A DNA stretch of 64,000 nucleotides. Source: Saprospirales bacterium (GTDB lineage: Bacteria; Bacteroidota; Bacteroidia; Chitinophagales; Saprospiraceae). Location of the stretch: NCBI GenBank assembly GCA_002698985.1, contig PAAY01000035.1, positions 94,222-158,221 of the forward strand. Direction: 5' to 3'. Position 1 is the stretch's first letter. Every line of letters starts with the position of its first letter. The notes under the pieces were generated by a model. That model had not been told where the DNA came from, did not search any database, and saw nothing but the letters and a program-made list of their open reading frames with translations. This document shows positions 1 to 8,957 of the stretch, one piece after another. The position numbers were made by a program, and so were the translations under genes.

Positions 1-759
1 AATTGAAAAATACTGTAAGGGCGCTGCACTGAGGCCGGAGTAGGTCTCTGTAACCGGACTGCCGCCATTGATGGTGTAGCTCAATTCGATTTCATCGATG
101 GTGGTGCTGCCATTGTTAAAGAAAGTGCCTTTCACCGGAAGGGGCTCGTTTTCTTCGCCAAATGCCCGTCCTTTCAATTCCACGAGGTTGGCATCCAGCG
201 CGTTGGGCACCGACACTGAGAAGTTGTCGATGGCGATGCCGTACAACCAGCCACCGTTATCGTTGTACCGAAATCCGATGTACACTGAGGTGTCTCCGGC
301 ATAATCATTCAGGCTGAGGATGTGCTGATCCCAGGAACCGTGGCCATGGAGTTCATCCAGCAACTGCCAGTTTACCCCATCATTTGAAATCAGCACCTCG
401 CCGGATTCGGTAACACCCTGGTAACTCTGAGCGCCAAAAAAGAGGTCAAAAGTCACAATGGCTTCATCGAGACCGGAAAGGTCAATGGCAGGAGAAATGA
501 GGAGGTCGTTGCTCTTGTCGCAATTGCATCCATCGTCGTTGCTGGCGATCACCCTTGTTGAGCCGTTGGAAGTAACGTTGAAAAACTGACTGGAAACCTG
601 GGCCGGTGTCCCTACGACCCAGCCACCGTCGGTCGCATTGGTCTCAACGGACCAGCCAGCAGGCAGGTCGCTGTTTTCGAATCCTTCTTCTATAAGGACC
701 TGGGCATTGAGCCTTGCAACTAAACAACAAAAGAAAAACAGGAGTAAATGTTTGCTCAT
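1..759 (-). CDS. Secreted choice-of-anchor (cleaved-adhesin-like) protein, 3' end outside window
   Basis: The minus strand is open from an ATG at 759 to the window edge (253 codons), so only the N-terminal part is present. A signal peptide covers about residues 1-20 and ends in LNAQ. It is followed by a jelly-roll domain beginning 'IEEGFENSDLPAGW', with a later 'AIDLSGLDEAIVTFDLFFG' stretch and an 'IAIDNFSV' end. This is the pattern of the choice-of-anchor J / cleaved adhesin family. A second beta-sandwich, CARDB-like, begins near residue 205 ('ANLVELKGRAFGEENEPLPV'). Such proteins are usually large, exported, and end in a T9SS sorting domain, which would lie outside this window. The exact function is unknown; a peptidase or adhesin role is possible. 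Confidence 0.75.
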   Translation of the reverse strand, partial: MSKHLLLFFFCCLVARLNAQVLIEEGFENSDLPAGWSVETNATDGGWVVGTPAQVSSQFFNVTSNGSTRVIASNDDGCNCDKSNDLLISPAIDLSGLDEAIVTFDLFFGAQSYQGVTESGEVLISNDGVNWQLLDELHGHGSWDQHILSLNDYAGDTSVYIGFRYNDNGGWLYGIAIDNFSVSVPNALDANLVELKGRAFGEENEPLPVKGTFFNNGSTTIDEIELSYTINGGSPVTETYSGLSAAPLQYFSI

Positions 760-882
760 TGTGAAAGGTGTTTGTACATGTTCGGAAGGGTTATCATTTA
801 TCGAACATGGGTTGGTTTGAATGTGAATGAATTTAGAGAAAGGATATTTTACCTGAAAGGAAGCTATCCAGAACAGAAGCAG

Positions 883-890
883 CAAAGATA
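883..890 (-). promoter_or_regulatory. Candidate Bacteroidota -7 box (TATCTTTG)
   Basis: On the minus strand TATCTTTG matches the Bacteroidota -7 consensus TAnnTTTG. It lies about 120 bases upstream of the start of the secreted protein at 759. A clear -33 element at the usual spacing is not visible, so this is a candidate only. Nothing else is recognisable in the 760-995 gap. Confidence 0.35.
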
Positions 891-995
891 AACTGCCCAC
901 AAAGGCAATTCGATTCAACCCCTGCCAGTTTGGTATTCCATTGTCATTTTCCCTGTTTTTTGCCTCTCAACCGTTAATAGTGGCTGTGGCTGCGG

Positions 996-2063
996 TCACT
1001 TTTTTGCCTGAAACGGCCGGGAAATGTTCAGTAAAAATGTTGGACCATACTCAAAAGTATCCCCTTCATCATCCAGGGTTCGTTGGGCAAGGGGCATTCG
1101 ATAGCCAGGCGTTATAATCAGGCCGTTTTTCAACGAAAAAGTAAGATTGAAAGTGAGATTCCAGGAAACCAAGCCTGAATTGGGGTCGTCAACGCCATTC
1201 CATTTTGCACTTGATTGGGAGAAATTGGCCAGTGTGAGCCGTGGCGACAGCAGGCTGCTAAAATAATATCCCAGGCTGAGGCCACTAGTTGTCTCGATAG
1301 GTGCCATGTAGCCAAGGGTGTTTTCATAGAATGGAAACTTATTGATGGAAAAAACCGCCAACGACAGTCTATCGGAAATTTGCGCAGCATAATGCAGCTC
1401 GAGTAGGGGGTCGAAAGTACCGGAGCCGAATTGGATGTGCAGGTGCCGGAGACCCAGTTCCCCGGCAGTTAGCGGGTTTTCTTCTGTTCTTCCGGTAGGA
1501 AGCGACGTACCCAGGGCAAAGTCGAGCCTGCCATTTTTAAGCAGGAAGCCATTGATGCGGTGAGCTAGCAAGAGGCGCAGATCACTGACTCCATTGTAGG
1601 TTTCGCTGCGGTGGTGAATATCCCTGTTGCGAAGGATGGCTTCTCGTTCATACGCTGTGACAGGAAGGGGATACTCCACGCTGGCCTGCTGAATTTTTAC
1701 GTCATAAGGTATTCTAAGCCAGATTGACCAATTTTCAGCAAAGGTGTACTCCAGAGCCAGTTCCGTTCGTACGAAATCCAATTCCACCACATGGTTGTGC
1801 AAGGGCACCTCAATAACATCCCCTTCCGGGGAAAGGCCTTTGTTATTGGGATGTCCACCCTGGTAATCGAAACCATTGGTCAGATTGAACGTGGTGCGGA
1901 AGCTGCCCTTGCGGAGTGTATCCAGACCTGCCTCGAGCTTTTCGCTGCTTTGCAGGGCAGGGTTGCTGCAAGCAGGGCAGGCCTGGGCATTGAGTGAGTG
2001 GGAACTGGTCAACCCGATTGCCAGGGTCAGAAAAATAGATGAAAAGAGAGGTGTAGCCTTCAT
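996..2063 (-). CDS. Probable outer-membrane beta-barrel protein
   Basis: 355 residues from the ATG at 2063; a 17-codon upstream extension would overlap the thioredoxin gene more deeply and would bury the signal peptide. The signal peptide is about residues 1-25, and the mature N-terminus carries a CPAC motif followed by 'LDTLRKGSFRTTFNLTNGFDYQGG'. The rest alternates short aromatic-ended strands and ends in 'FQAKK' after a 'YGPTFLLNISRPF' strand, typical of small outer-membrane barrels or MetA/phenol-type transporter-like proteins. It starts 4 bases after the stop of the HMA-thioredoxin gene, so the two are probably co-translated. This suggests a role in metal or thiol handling in the periplasm. 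The CPAC pair could be a metal or disulfide site. No specific substrate can be inferred. Confidence 0.6.
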   Translation of the reverse strand: MKATPLFSSIFLTLAIGLTSSHSLNAQACPACSNPALQSSEKLEAGLDTLRKGSFRTTFNLTNGFDYQGGHPNNKGLSPEGDVIEVPLHNHVVELDFVRTELALEYTFAENWSIWLRIPYDVKIQQASVEYPLPVTAYEREAILRNRDIHHRSETYNGVSDLRLLLAHRINGFLLKNGRLDFALGTSLPTGRTEENPLTAGELGLRHLHIQFGSGTFDPLLELHYAAQISDRLSLAVFSINKFPFYENTLGYMAPIETTSGLSLGYYFSSLLSPRLTLANFSQSSAKWNGVDDPNSGLVSWNLTFNLTFSLKNGLIITPGYRMPLAQRTLDDEGDTFEYGPTFLLNISRPFQAKK

Positions 2064-2067
2064 GACA

Positions 2068-2712
2068 TCATCGTTTTGAAATAAGGGCTTCCAGTTCTTC
2101 AATCTGGTTCCCAATTACCTTTCCAAGCAGTTTTCCATTTTCATCGAAAATGAGAGTGAAGGGCAGCGAAGGCATCTCGAAATCTCTGGTCAGTTGCTGG
2201 CCAAGGTCTGACTCCCATTTCACAATATCGACTTCGCGCAGTGCAAGGTTGGGGTATTTGAGCAGCAGGCGCTCCACCTTTGGAGAATAGATGCGACAAG
2301 GGCCGCACCATTTGGCCGTGAAATCGAAGATGGTGATTTTCCCCTGCACCACTTCCTTTCTGAATTTGATCTTTTCGCCTGGTGGTAATACCCTAATGTC
2401 CAATCCCGCTTTTTCCTCATCAGTCAATGGCTTGACCAGCGATTCACCCGGGAACAGCGCTTCAAAATTTGAGTATTCGTACATCCTCTTTTTGAGGTCT
2501 ACCGCTGTGATACCATCCTCGGCGACTACAGTGGCCTTCTTGGTGGCAAAATCTACCTTCGCACTAATGACCCCTTCAAAAGTGAGGACTTTTTCAGCCG
2601 TCTCAGCACAGGTTTCACAACTCATACCTTCGACAGTGAATTCAAAGGTTTTTTGAGCCAATGCCAGGATTGGAACTAAAATGAGAAGGCATGTGATGAG
2701 GTGATTTTTCAT
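2068..2712 (-). CDS. Periplasmic thioredoxin-like protein with N-terminal heavy-metal-associated domain
   Basis: 214 residues. A signal peptide (about 1-20) exports it. Residues 22-90 form an HMA fold with the metal motif GMSCETC (Cys32, Cys35). Residues 110-214 form a thioredoxin domain with WCGPC (Cys136, Cys139), followed by a cis-Pro-type 'MPSLPFTLIF' segment. The fusion links a copper-binding module to a thiol-disulfide module. Established family knowledge supports metal binding by the first and redox activity by the second; their coupling (for example copper-dependent thiol reduction or copper delivery) is inference. It sits between the copper ATPase genes and the outer-membrane protein gene. 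Confidence 0.8.
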   Translation of the reverse strand: MKNHLITCLLILVPILALAQKTFEFTVEGMSCETCAETAEKVLTFEGVISAKVDFATKKATVVAEDGITAVDLKKRMYEYSNFEALFPGESLVKPLTDEEKAGLDIRVLPPGEKIKFRKEVVQGKITIFDFTAKWCGPCRIYSPKVERLLLKYPNLALREVDIVKWESDLGQQLTRDFEMPSLPFTLIFDENGKLLGKVIGNQIEELEALISKR

Positions 2713-2793
2713 GACTATCCATTTGTAATGATCATCAAGGATAAGGAAGCAGTGAACAAGATGAAACTATAACCCAGACAATGCTCCCCCGGT

Positions 2794-3612
2794 TTAGACC
2801 ACCCAGCTTTTACCCTGACGCAATTTAATGTTTTTCACAGCTTCCTGAATGCTTAATGGCTTGGTAGAGTTGCCTGCACGGATATAATAGGCTGTGTTGT
2901 TGTTGAAATGAACATACGCTGGGTTTGATGACGCATCAATATTGAGGGCACAAATATCCTTCCCGTTTAGTTCGTAAAAATCAGTTTGGACCAAAGAACA
3001 GAACTCAATACCAATATGATTCGTAATCAATTGGTAAACACGTAATTCGAAACCGTCTCTGTCTTTCTTTTTCAAAGAAAAATAATCGTTCTCAAGACCG
3101 AGTATGGCCCCTTTGTCTCCAACTCCAATTAGCAGCATACCTCCATCTGAATTCATAAATCCAGCAATCGTTTTAACAACTACTTCTTCCAGGCTTTTGT
3201 TGACATTGCTGTTTTTATAATCATATCTCAAAGATGATTTGAATTCTACTTTATCACTTTCCCCTTCTTTGATAAGTGTGAGGATATTTTTTCTAAGTTG
3301 TTCTCCTTGTTTTTGCAGTAATCTTGCCTTTTTTAAAATGTTGCTGTAATACAAGCCCGAGCCAAGACCTACTAACACTCCCATAAAAACAAAAGCCAAA
3401 GACATTCCAGTCATGTGGAAAGAAAAAGAATGTAAAATTCTTTCCGGAGCAATGGTTAAAAACTGGTTTAAACTGAACGAAACCCCGTTCAGTTCAAACC
3501 AGTAAATGACCATTGTAAGGGGATGGATTATGAAATAGAAGAAACTACCCCCAATCAGGGTGTGAATAAGCAATACTCGATTGGGGAGCAGACTTCCTGG
3601 CAGCTTTTTCAT
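2794..3612 (-). CDS. Membrane-anchored AlbA_2/Schlafen-type ATP-binding domain protein
   Basis: 272 residues. Two membrane segments (about 12-38 and 66-92) precede a short coiled linker and a cytoplasmic AlbA_2 (divergent AAA_4, Schlafen-like) domain from about 115. The domain shows the characteristic 'VEFKSS' start, 'IAGFMNSDGGMLLIGVGDKG' core and 'YFSLKKKDRDGFELR' helix. Its ATG shares one base with the copper ATPase stop (TAATG), so it is translationally coupled. AlbA_2 domains are usually found in predicted regulators and defence proteins with nucleotide or nucleic-acid-related roles; a specific function here is unknown. The pairing with copper export could mean sensing at the membrane, which is inference. 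Confidence 0.65.
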   Translation of the reverse strand: MKKLPGSLLPNRVLLIHTLIGGSFFYFIIHPLTMVIYWFELNGVSFSLNQFLTIAPERILHSFSFHMTGMSLAFVFMGVLVGLGSGLYYSNILKKARLLQKQGEQLRKNILTLIKEGESDKVEFKSSLRYDYKNSNVNKSLEEVVVKTIAGFMNSDGGMLLIGVGDKGAILGLENDYFSLKKKDRDGFELRVYQLITNHIGIEFCSLVQTDFYELNGKDICALNIDASSNPAYVHFNNNTAYYIRAGNSTKPLSIQEAVKNIKLRQGKSWVV

Positions 3613-5933
3613 TAGTTCCCGATTTTCCTTTTCAATAGTTGCGCATTGATGGCCACGATTACCGTACTCAAACTCATGAATACTGCTCCCACTGCCGGGC
3701 TAAGTACAAAACCCCAGGGGTATAAAACACCCACCGCCAGCGGAATCGCAATGGTGTTGTAACCAGTGGCCCAAGCCAGATTCTGGATCATTTTCCGGTA
3801 GGTGGCCTTGCCGAAGAGGATGAGCTTGGCGATGTCCTTTGGATTGCTGTTCACCAGGATGATGTCGGCAGTTTCTGCTGCCACATCGGTGCCGGAGCCG
3901 ACGGCAATGCCCACATCTGCCTGGGCAAGGGCCGGAGCATCGTTCACGCCGTCGCCGGTCATTGCGACGAACTCGCCTTTGCCTTGCAATTCTTTCACGA
4001 TTTCCACTTTCTGGTGGGGCAGTACTTCGGCGTAAAAACCATCCAGACCAAGTTCTTCGCTCACGGCTTTAGCGACGGTCTTGTTGTCGCCAGTGGCCAT
4101 GAAGATCTTGATGCCGTTGTCTTTGAAAGTTTTGATGGCTCCATAAGATTCTGGCCGGATCTGATCAGAAAGGGCGATATATCCGGCCAGTTTTTTATCA
4201 ATCAGGACAAAGACTACTGTCTCTGCCGCACTTCCGAAGGCGCCTTCAGGAATGTCGATGTGTTCCTCTTTGAGATAACCAGGGCTCACGACCTTCACGT
4301 CCCTGCCTTCGACGACAGCCTGGACACCTTTGCCCGTGATGGCCTGGAAATTTTCAGGCCTGGGGATGTCAATTCCCAACGCTTCGATCTTCTGAACGAT
4401 GCCTACGGCAATGGGGTGCTCCGAGCTTTGCTCCAGGGCACCCGCCAACCGCAGCATTTCATTTTTATCCAGCCCATCAGCTACAGATTCGTACCTGGTA
4501 ACCCCAAATTTCCCGAAGGTCAGTGTCCCCGTTTTATCGAAGAGCAAGGCGGTAATTTTGCGGGATTCTTCGAAGGCCGTTCGATTGCGGATGAGCAAGC
4601 CGTTTTGCGCAGAGATGGCGGTGGAAATAGCCACTACCAGCGGCACTGCCAGCCCCAGGGCATGGGGACAGGAAATAACCATGACGGTGACCATACGCTC
4701 CAGGGCAAAGACGAAATCTTCACCAAGAGCCAACCACAGGAACAAGGTGCCAAATCCGATCGAGAGGGCAATGTAAGTCAGCCATTTTGCAGCCCTGTCG
4801 CTGAGGTTCTGCATCTTCGACTTGGTCTTTTGCGCCTCCTGCACCATGGTGATCACCTTGTTCAGGTAGCTGTCCTTGCCGGTGTGTTCAACCTTCACTT
4901 TCAATGAGCCGTTGCCGTTGATACTACCGCCGATTACCTTCTGGTCAACGCCTTTTTTTACCGGTTTCGACTCTCCCGTCAGCATGGACTCGTTGAGGTA
5001 ACTCTCACCTTCTACGATAATACCGTCGGCGGGCACCTTTTCACCGGGCTTGATCAGAATGACATCGCCCTTTTGCAAGTCCTCGAGCTTGATTTCAACT
5101 ACTTTGTCACCTTCTATCTTGTGGGCTTCTGACGGCATCATGCTAACCAGCAACTCCAGGGCTTTTGACGCACCGAGCACCGATTTCATTTCGATCCAGT
5201 GGCCCAGCAACATGATGACGATCAGGGTAGCCAGTTCCCAATAGAAGCTCTCGCCTGGCAGCCCAAAGGTGGTAGCTGCCGAATAGAAATAAGCTACTGA
5301 AATCGCCATGGCGATCAAGGTCATCATGCCTGGTGACTTGGCCTTGATTTCATCGAAAAAGCCTTTGATAAAAGGCCGACCGCCGTAGAAATAAACGATG
5401 GTTGACAGGGCAAAGAGCACATAACTATCTCCGGGAAACCGCCAATCGACCCCCAGCCATTCTTGTATCATCGGTGCCAGAAGCAGGATAGGTACAGTCA
5501 GCACCAACGAGACCCAAAATCTCTTTTTAAAATCCTCGATCATCATCCGGTGGTGGTCATGTCCCATGTGTCCATGAGGCGGGTTTCCACCATGCGCTGC
5601 ATGGCCGGCATGGCCAGCATGCCCGCTGTGTGATCCATGACCTTCATGACCCTGATGATGTTGGTGATGGACATGGGCTGTCATTTCAGGCTCGTGTTGT
5701 CCATGCGCTTCATGACCATGACCACTCTCCATATGCAGGTGGTAATCCCCCACTGTGGCCAGGACTTCATTCATTGCTTCATCACTAACATGGTGATGCA
5801 TGGAAATTGTGGCTACGGGCGGGTCCAACAAGACCTCGGCCTTCTCGATGCCCTCGATGCTTTCGAGGGCTTTCCGGACCTTTTCGACACAATGGTCGCA
5901 AGTCATTCCGGTGATTTTATAGGTGTGTGTCAT
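3612..5933 (-). CDS. copB: Copper-translocating P1B-type ATPase, CopB-like
   Basis: 773 residues. An N-terminal HMA domain (GMTCDHC, Cys12 and Cys15) is followed by a very His-rich stretch (about 65-130), then the P-type core. The core has actuator 'MLTGES' near 318, transmembrane metal motif CPH at 422-424, phosphorylation motif DKTGTLT with Asp466, 'SEHPIA' nucleotide site and 'GDGVNDAPAL' hinge. The CPH motif, rather than CPC, and the His-rich N-terminus are typical of the P1B-3 (CopB) subgroup, which exports Cu and/or Ag from the cytoplasm using ATP. It heads a two-gene unit with the AlbA-type membrane protein. Assignment to P-type copper ATPase is firm; the subgroup follows from the motif. 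Confidence 0.92.
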   Translation of the reverse strand: MTHTYKITGMTCDHCVEKVRKALESIEGIEKAEVLLDPPVATISMHHHVSDEAMNEVLATVGDYHLHMESGHGHEAHGQHEPEMTAHVHHQHHQGHEGHGSHSGHAGHAGHAAHGGNPPHGHMGHDHHRMMIEDFKKRFWVSLVLTVPILLLAPMIQEWLGVDWRFPGDSYVLFALSTIVYFYGGRPFIKGFFDEIKAKSPGMMTLIAMAISVAYFYSAATTFGLPGESFYWELATLIVIMLLGHWIEMKSVLGASKALELLVSMMPSEAHKIEGDKVVEIKLEDLQKGDVILIKPGEKVPADGIIVEGESYLNESMLTGESKPVKKGVDQKVIGGSINGNGSLKVKVEHTGKDSYLNKVITMVQEAQKTKSKMQNLSDRAAKWLTYIALSIGFGTLFLWLALGEDFVFALERMVTVMVISCPHALGLAVPLVVAISTAISAQNGLLIRNRTAFEESRKITALLFDKTGTLTFGKFGVTRYESVADGLDKNEMLRLAGALEQSSEHPIAVGIVQKIEALGIDIPRPENFQAITGKGVQAVVEGRDVKVVSPGYLKEEHIDIPEGAFGSAAETVVFVLIDKKLAGYIALSDQIRPESYGAIKTFKDNGIKIFMATGDNKTVAKAVSEELGLDGFYAEVLPHQKVEIVKELQGKGEFVAMTGDGVNDAPALAQADVGIAVGSGTDVAAETADIILVNSNPKDIAKLILFGKATYRKMIQNLAWATGYNTIAIPLAVGVLYPWGFVLSPAVGAVFMSLSTVIVAINAQLLKRKIGN

Positions 5934-5990
5934 GGTTGTTCTGATTTAGTGAATGAAAGATTCAGGTTTCAATCCTTTTTGCTGCTTCTC

Positions 5991-6668
5991 CTAATGCTCA
6001 TGCTCGTGACCATCCTCGTGCACTTCGAGAAACCGCCCTTGTGTGCCAACGCCATGCTTATGGACCAATTCTGCGCCATGGTGCCCGGAAATAGAGACCG
6101 AAGTTGCAGCACTTGCCATCAACAAGGTTGTCAGTATCACCCAAACCAATTTGCGTTTGAAATACAGTTCAACGGCTTTGGCAACTGCACCGGCGCCTCC
6201 CAGGTAAACTGCCCATTTTGCATAAAACTGATGCTCATCAAAAATTGACTGGATTGTATCGTTCACCAATTCAGGATCAACATGAGGGTGCCGCCAGGCG
6301 GCCGCAAAATAGGCCGAAGCATATCCCAGCACTGCCAGCGCCAAAATGCTTTTATGGTAAATATCACTCTTGATGAAAAAGCCAAATAATTGCATGAAAA
6401 ATGCGATCAATAGAATGACAATTGGAAAATGGACCAATAACGGGTGATAATTCGGAAATTCTTCCAAACTGAGCAATGCTCCCTGATGCATTTCAGTATC
6501 GTGTGCTTCGTCGTGGTGGAGGCTGTCGCCGGTCTGAGTAATTGAATCAACAGAGGCTTCCTTTTTTTCCTCATCATGATGCTGCTGAGGGTCATGAGCA
6601 CACAGCTTTTGTGCCATGGTAACTGAAAGGAATACAGTTAATACAAAGAGAAAAATGTTGGATTTCAT
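5991..6668 (-). CDS. DUF2231-family membrane protein with His-rich periplasmic region
   Basis: 225 residues from the ATG at 6668 (an upstream GTG gives two more residues). A signal peptide is followed by a His/Glu/Asp-rich stretch (about 25-65), then 'PNYHPLLVHFPIVILLIAFF', the hallmark of DUF2231, and about four membrane helices. The C-terminus again is His-rich ('HEDGHEHEH'). DUF2231 proteins are small inner-membrane proteins, some near haem or copper genes, without an agreed function. The two His-rich ends suggest metal binding outside the membrane. It lies 57 bases upstream of copB in the same direction. Confidence 0.7.
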   Translation of the reverse strand: MKSNIFLFVLTVFLSVTMAQKLCAHDPQQHHDEEKKEASVDSITQTGDSLHHDEAHDTEMHQGALLSLEEFPNYHPLLVHFPIVILLIAFFMQLFGFFIKSDIYHKSILALAVLGYASAYFAAAWRHPHVDPELVNDTIQSIFDEHQFYAKWAVYLGGAGAVAKAVELYFKRKLVWVILTTLLMASAATSVSISGHHGAELVHKHGVGTQGRFLEVHEDGHEHEH

Positions 6669-6692
6669 AGTCACATAGATTAGGTTAATGCA

Positions 6693-7235
6693 TCAATTTT
6701 TATCGCGTTGTAGCAAGGCCTGGGTTACTACAACTTCAAATTCAGCATCAAGGTTTTCAACAGGAATATGGAGGTTCAATTCCTCAAAATTCAAGATCAT
6801 TTCCAATCCCAACATACAGGCATATTCAGATGAATTTGCATTGTGATGGAGTTGTCCTTTACCTGAAATGAGGTGCTTCTCAAGGTCCAGGATCAACCAG
6901 CCTTCAAGGTCGAAGTTCAGGGGTGGATGATTGTCGGTGTTGATGTATTCAAGGCCCAGTTTGCCGTCAAAAACAGCCTCACCGTGTAACCTCCTCAATT
7001 GCCTGTCCAATGAGTCAATCCCCGATTGCAGGGAATTTATTGGCATGCGCATGATGATTTCTGCGGTTTCATAGTCCAGCCGGGCAGAGAGTTGATCAGA
7101 CTTAAAATGAATAATTTCTCCACCTATGGATGCGTTAATCGTCAGCGTTGCATTACGGGTATAATACACATCCTGCGCACGGGAATACAGTGATAAAAAA
7201 AGAAGGATCAATAAACTTGCTAATGATTTGTGCAT
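6693..7235 (-). CDS. YceI-like secreted protein
   Basis: 180 residues with a signal peptide (about 1-20, ending SRAQ). The mature part has the YceI-like plan: 'FKSDQLSARLDYETAEIIMRMPINSLQSG' near the N-terminal third, 'GLEYINTDNHPPLNFDLEG' in the middle, and alternating strands. YceI proteins are periplasmic lipocalin-like barrels that bind isoprenoids or amphiphiles. Divergence is high, so the assignment is moderate. The gene is 24 bases upstream of the DUF2231 gene and likely cotranscribed with it. Confidence 0.55.
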   Translation of the reverse strand: MHKSLASLLILLFLSLYSRAQDVYYTRNATLTINASIGGEIIHFKSDQLSARLDYETAEIIMRMPINSLQSGIDSLDRQLRRLHGEAVFDGKLGLEYINTDNHPPLNFDLEGWLILDLEKHLISGKGQLHHNANSSEYACMLGLEMILNFEELNLHIPVENLDAEFEVVVTQALLQRDKN

Positions 7236-7362
7236 GATTTAGAGGTTTAAAGTTGACATGTGACGCAAATTCAGATTGAGTTAGAAATTTATCTTACTTT
7301 GTTCATTTGGATATTAGGATTTGGCAGCAAGATTAGAGTTGTCATTTCATGATACAATGTTT

Positions 7363-8055
7363 CTAATTTCCTGAGGCCTTGTTGAGCTCAATTGTGAAGT
7401 ACTCACCGTTACTATTCACAAACTTTTGCCAGACAATGCCCTTTGAAAGATCAATGTATTCAAAAAAATCATACACCGTTGTTGAAATGTTGATTCCAGC
7501 TAAATACGCATTTAAGGTCATTTTCCCCGACACCTTGTATAGTCCGTTCGGTTGAAGCATGACCTTTCTCTGTGTAATTGCTGTTTGGCTTTCAGTTCCC
7601 AAAAAGCCGGCAACCCCACCTTCAACTTGTAATTTGAAATTAAAATCAGGTAAGCTGTTTTTATTGAACCAGTCATTTGGGTATAAACTTGCTCCTTTTT
7701 TCAACTCAATCTTTAGTGCTTTATCTGATTTGGCTCCGGCAAATGGAAAGACCCCCATCAGAACTTCCCGTTCCTCCGGATTACAACGGATGGTAGTCTG
7801 AGAGGCACTCAATAAATTACCTTTTCTGTCGTAATTTACCACTGTCATTTTTGATTCAATTATACCTGTACTAAATTTTAGCTCGCCTACATCAATAGTT
7901 TGGTAGTTTTTCATATGGCCCTGAGCATCAAAATTCTTGCGCAGGTACTGATTACCTTCGATCTGGTAAAGCAACATTTCTTCAATTCCTTGTGCTGAAG
8001 TTTCACCCACGTGAAATAGTGTTGCGCAGTACAATATGAGCATGATTAGTTTCAT
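7363..8055 (-). CDS. Secreted protein of unknown function (DUF3108-like fold possible)
   Basis: 230 residues from an ATG at 8055, 5 bases after the Prs-like stop; a TTG three codons earlier overlaps that stop. A signal peptide covers about 1-22. The mature protein has repeated two-strand units ('LLYQIEGNQYLRKNFDAQG', 'MTVVNYDRKGNLLSASQT') and ends 'VNSNGEYFTIELNKASGN'. This resembles DUF3108-type beta-rich periplasmic proteins, but I do not recognise it firmly. It is the last gene of the long run starting at 27.6 kb. Confidence 0.55.
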   Translation of the reverse strand: MKLIMLILYCATLFHVGETSAQGIEEMLLYQIEGNQYLRKNFDAQGHMKNYQTIDVGELKFSTGIIESKMTVVNYDRKGNLLSASQTTIRCNPEEREVLMGVFPFAGAKSDKALKIELKKGASLYPNDWFNKNSLPDFNFKLQVEGGVAGFLGTESQTAITQRKVMLQPNGLYKVSGKMTLNAYLAGINISTTVYDFFEYIDLSKGIVWQKFVNSNGEYFTIELNKASGN

Positions 8056-8060
8056 GAAGT

Positions 8061-8957
8061 TCAAAATGTTGCTTTTTCGAAATTTTCAATAAAATCAATA
8101 TATAAGTCACTCAGATCGATGGCATTGCTTGGGTGTGGGACTGAATTGCAAGTCACCACTCTTTCAATACCCGAATTCAACAGTTCTTTGAAAGCATTTT
8201 CTGCAAAAATGGCATGAACGCCGATACAGATAGGTGGACGCATCCCAGCCCTATTCAAGTGCCTTACTGTTTCTATCATTGTCCTTGCGGTGGAAATTAT
8301 GTCGTCAACCAGTACAGGAGTGTGTTGCCTGAAAGTTTCAATGTTTGGTACAGAAACCTCTACGTCACTATCCCCATGTCGGATTTTTTCCAATACCAGA
8401 AAAGGGGCTTCTGCATTTTTTGCCACTTCCGCAACCCATTGCTCACTTTCACTGTCAGGTCCTATCAGTACGGGGTTTTGTACGTTTTCTTTGATCCATT
8501 TTGAAATATGGATAGAGGCATGCACAACTTTTGTAGGGATAGAATATAGTTTGTTTAAACTACTGGTACGGTGCAAGTGCGGATCAACGGTAATTAGGCT
8601 GTCTGCAAAGCCTGACAAAATCTGGGCAAAGTACTTTGATGTAACACCTTCTCCAGGTTGGAAAATTTTATCCTGCCTCATGTACGCAAGGTACGGTGAG
8701 AGCAAGCATGTGCATCTGGCTCCACTGTTTTTGGCAATTTTTGACAAAAAATATAGGGGTAGCAACTTTGCATCAGGCCTGTCAAGAGTGCAGATAAGTA
8801 CTACTTTTTGGCTTGTTAGGTCTGATAAAATTCGAACATATGATTCTCCATCTGGGAAATGCCGGATTATAGCTTTTCCCATTTCAGCTCCCAATTTTTC
8901 GGATAATGTATGGGCAAGTGTTTCATTGCCCGGAATTGCAAACAGGATGGTTTTCAT
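8061..8957 (-). CDS. Ribose-phosphate pyrophosphokinase-like enzyme (Prs family)
   Basis: 298 residues. Visible family signatures are 'FPDGESYVRI' near 34, 'YMRQDKIFQPGE' near 92-103, the 'DPHLHR' metal/substrate site near 125, and the PRPP loop 'VLVDDIISTARTM' in the C-terminal third. The loop has TAR in place of the usual TGG. The catalytic flexible loop is short ('LEKIRHGD'), as in the more divergent, phosphate-insensitive Prs classes. Canonical activity is ribose-5-phosphate plus ATP to PRPP plus AMP. Its start overlaps the stop of the AMP-phosphorylase-like gene by 4 bases (ATGA). This suggests a coupled salvage route rather than the housekeeping PRPP synthase. Confidence 0.8.
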   Translation of the reverse strand: MKTILFAIPGNETLAHTLSEKLGAEMGKAIIRHFPDGESYVRILSDLTSQKVVLICTLDRPDAKLLPLYFLSKIAKNSGARCTCLLSPYLAYMRQDKIFQPGEGVTSKYFAQILSGFADSLITVDPHLHRTSSLNKLYSIPTKVVHASIHISKWIKENVQNPVLIGPDSESEQWVAEVAKNAEAPFLVLEKIRHGDSDVEVSVPNIETFRQHTPVLVDDIISTARTMIETVRHLNRAGMRPPICIGVHAIFAENAFKELLNSGIERVVTCNSVPHPSNAIDLSDLYIDFIENFEKATF

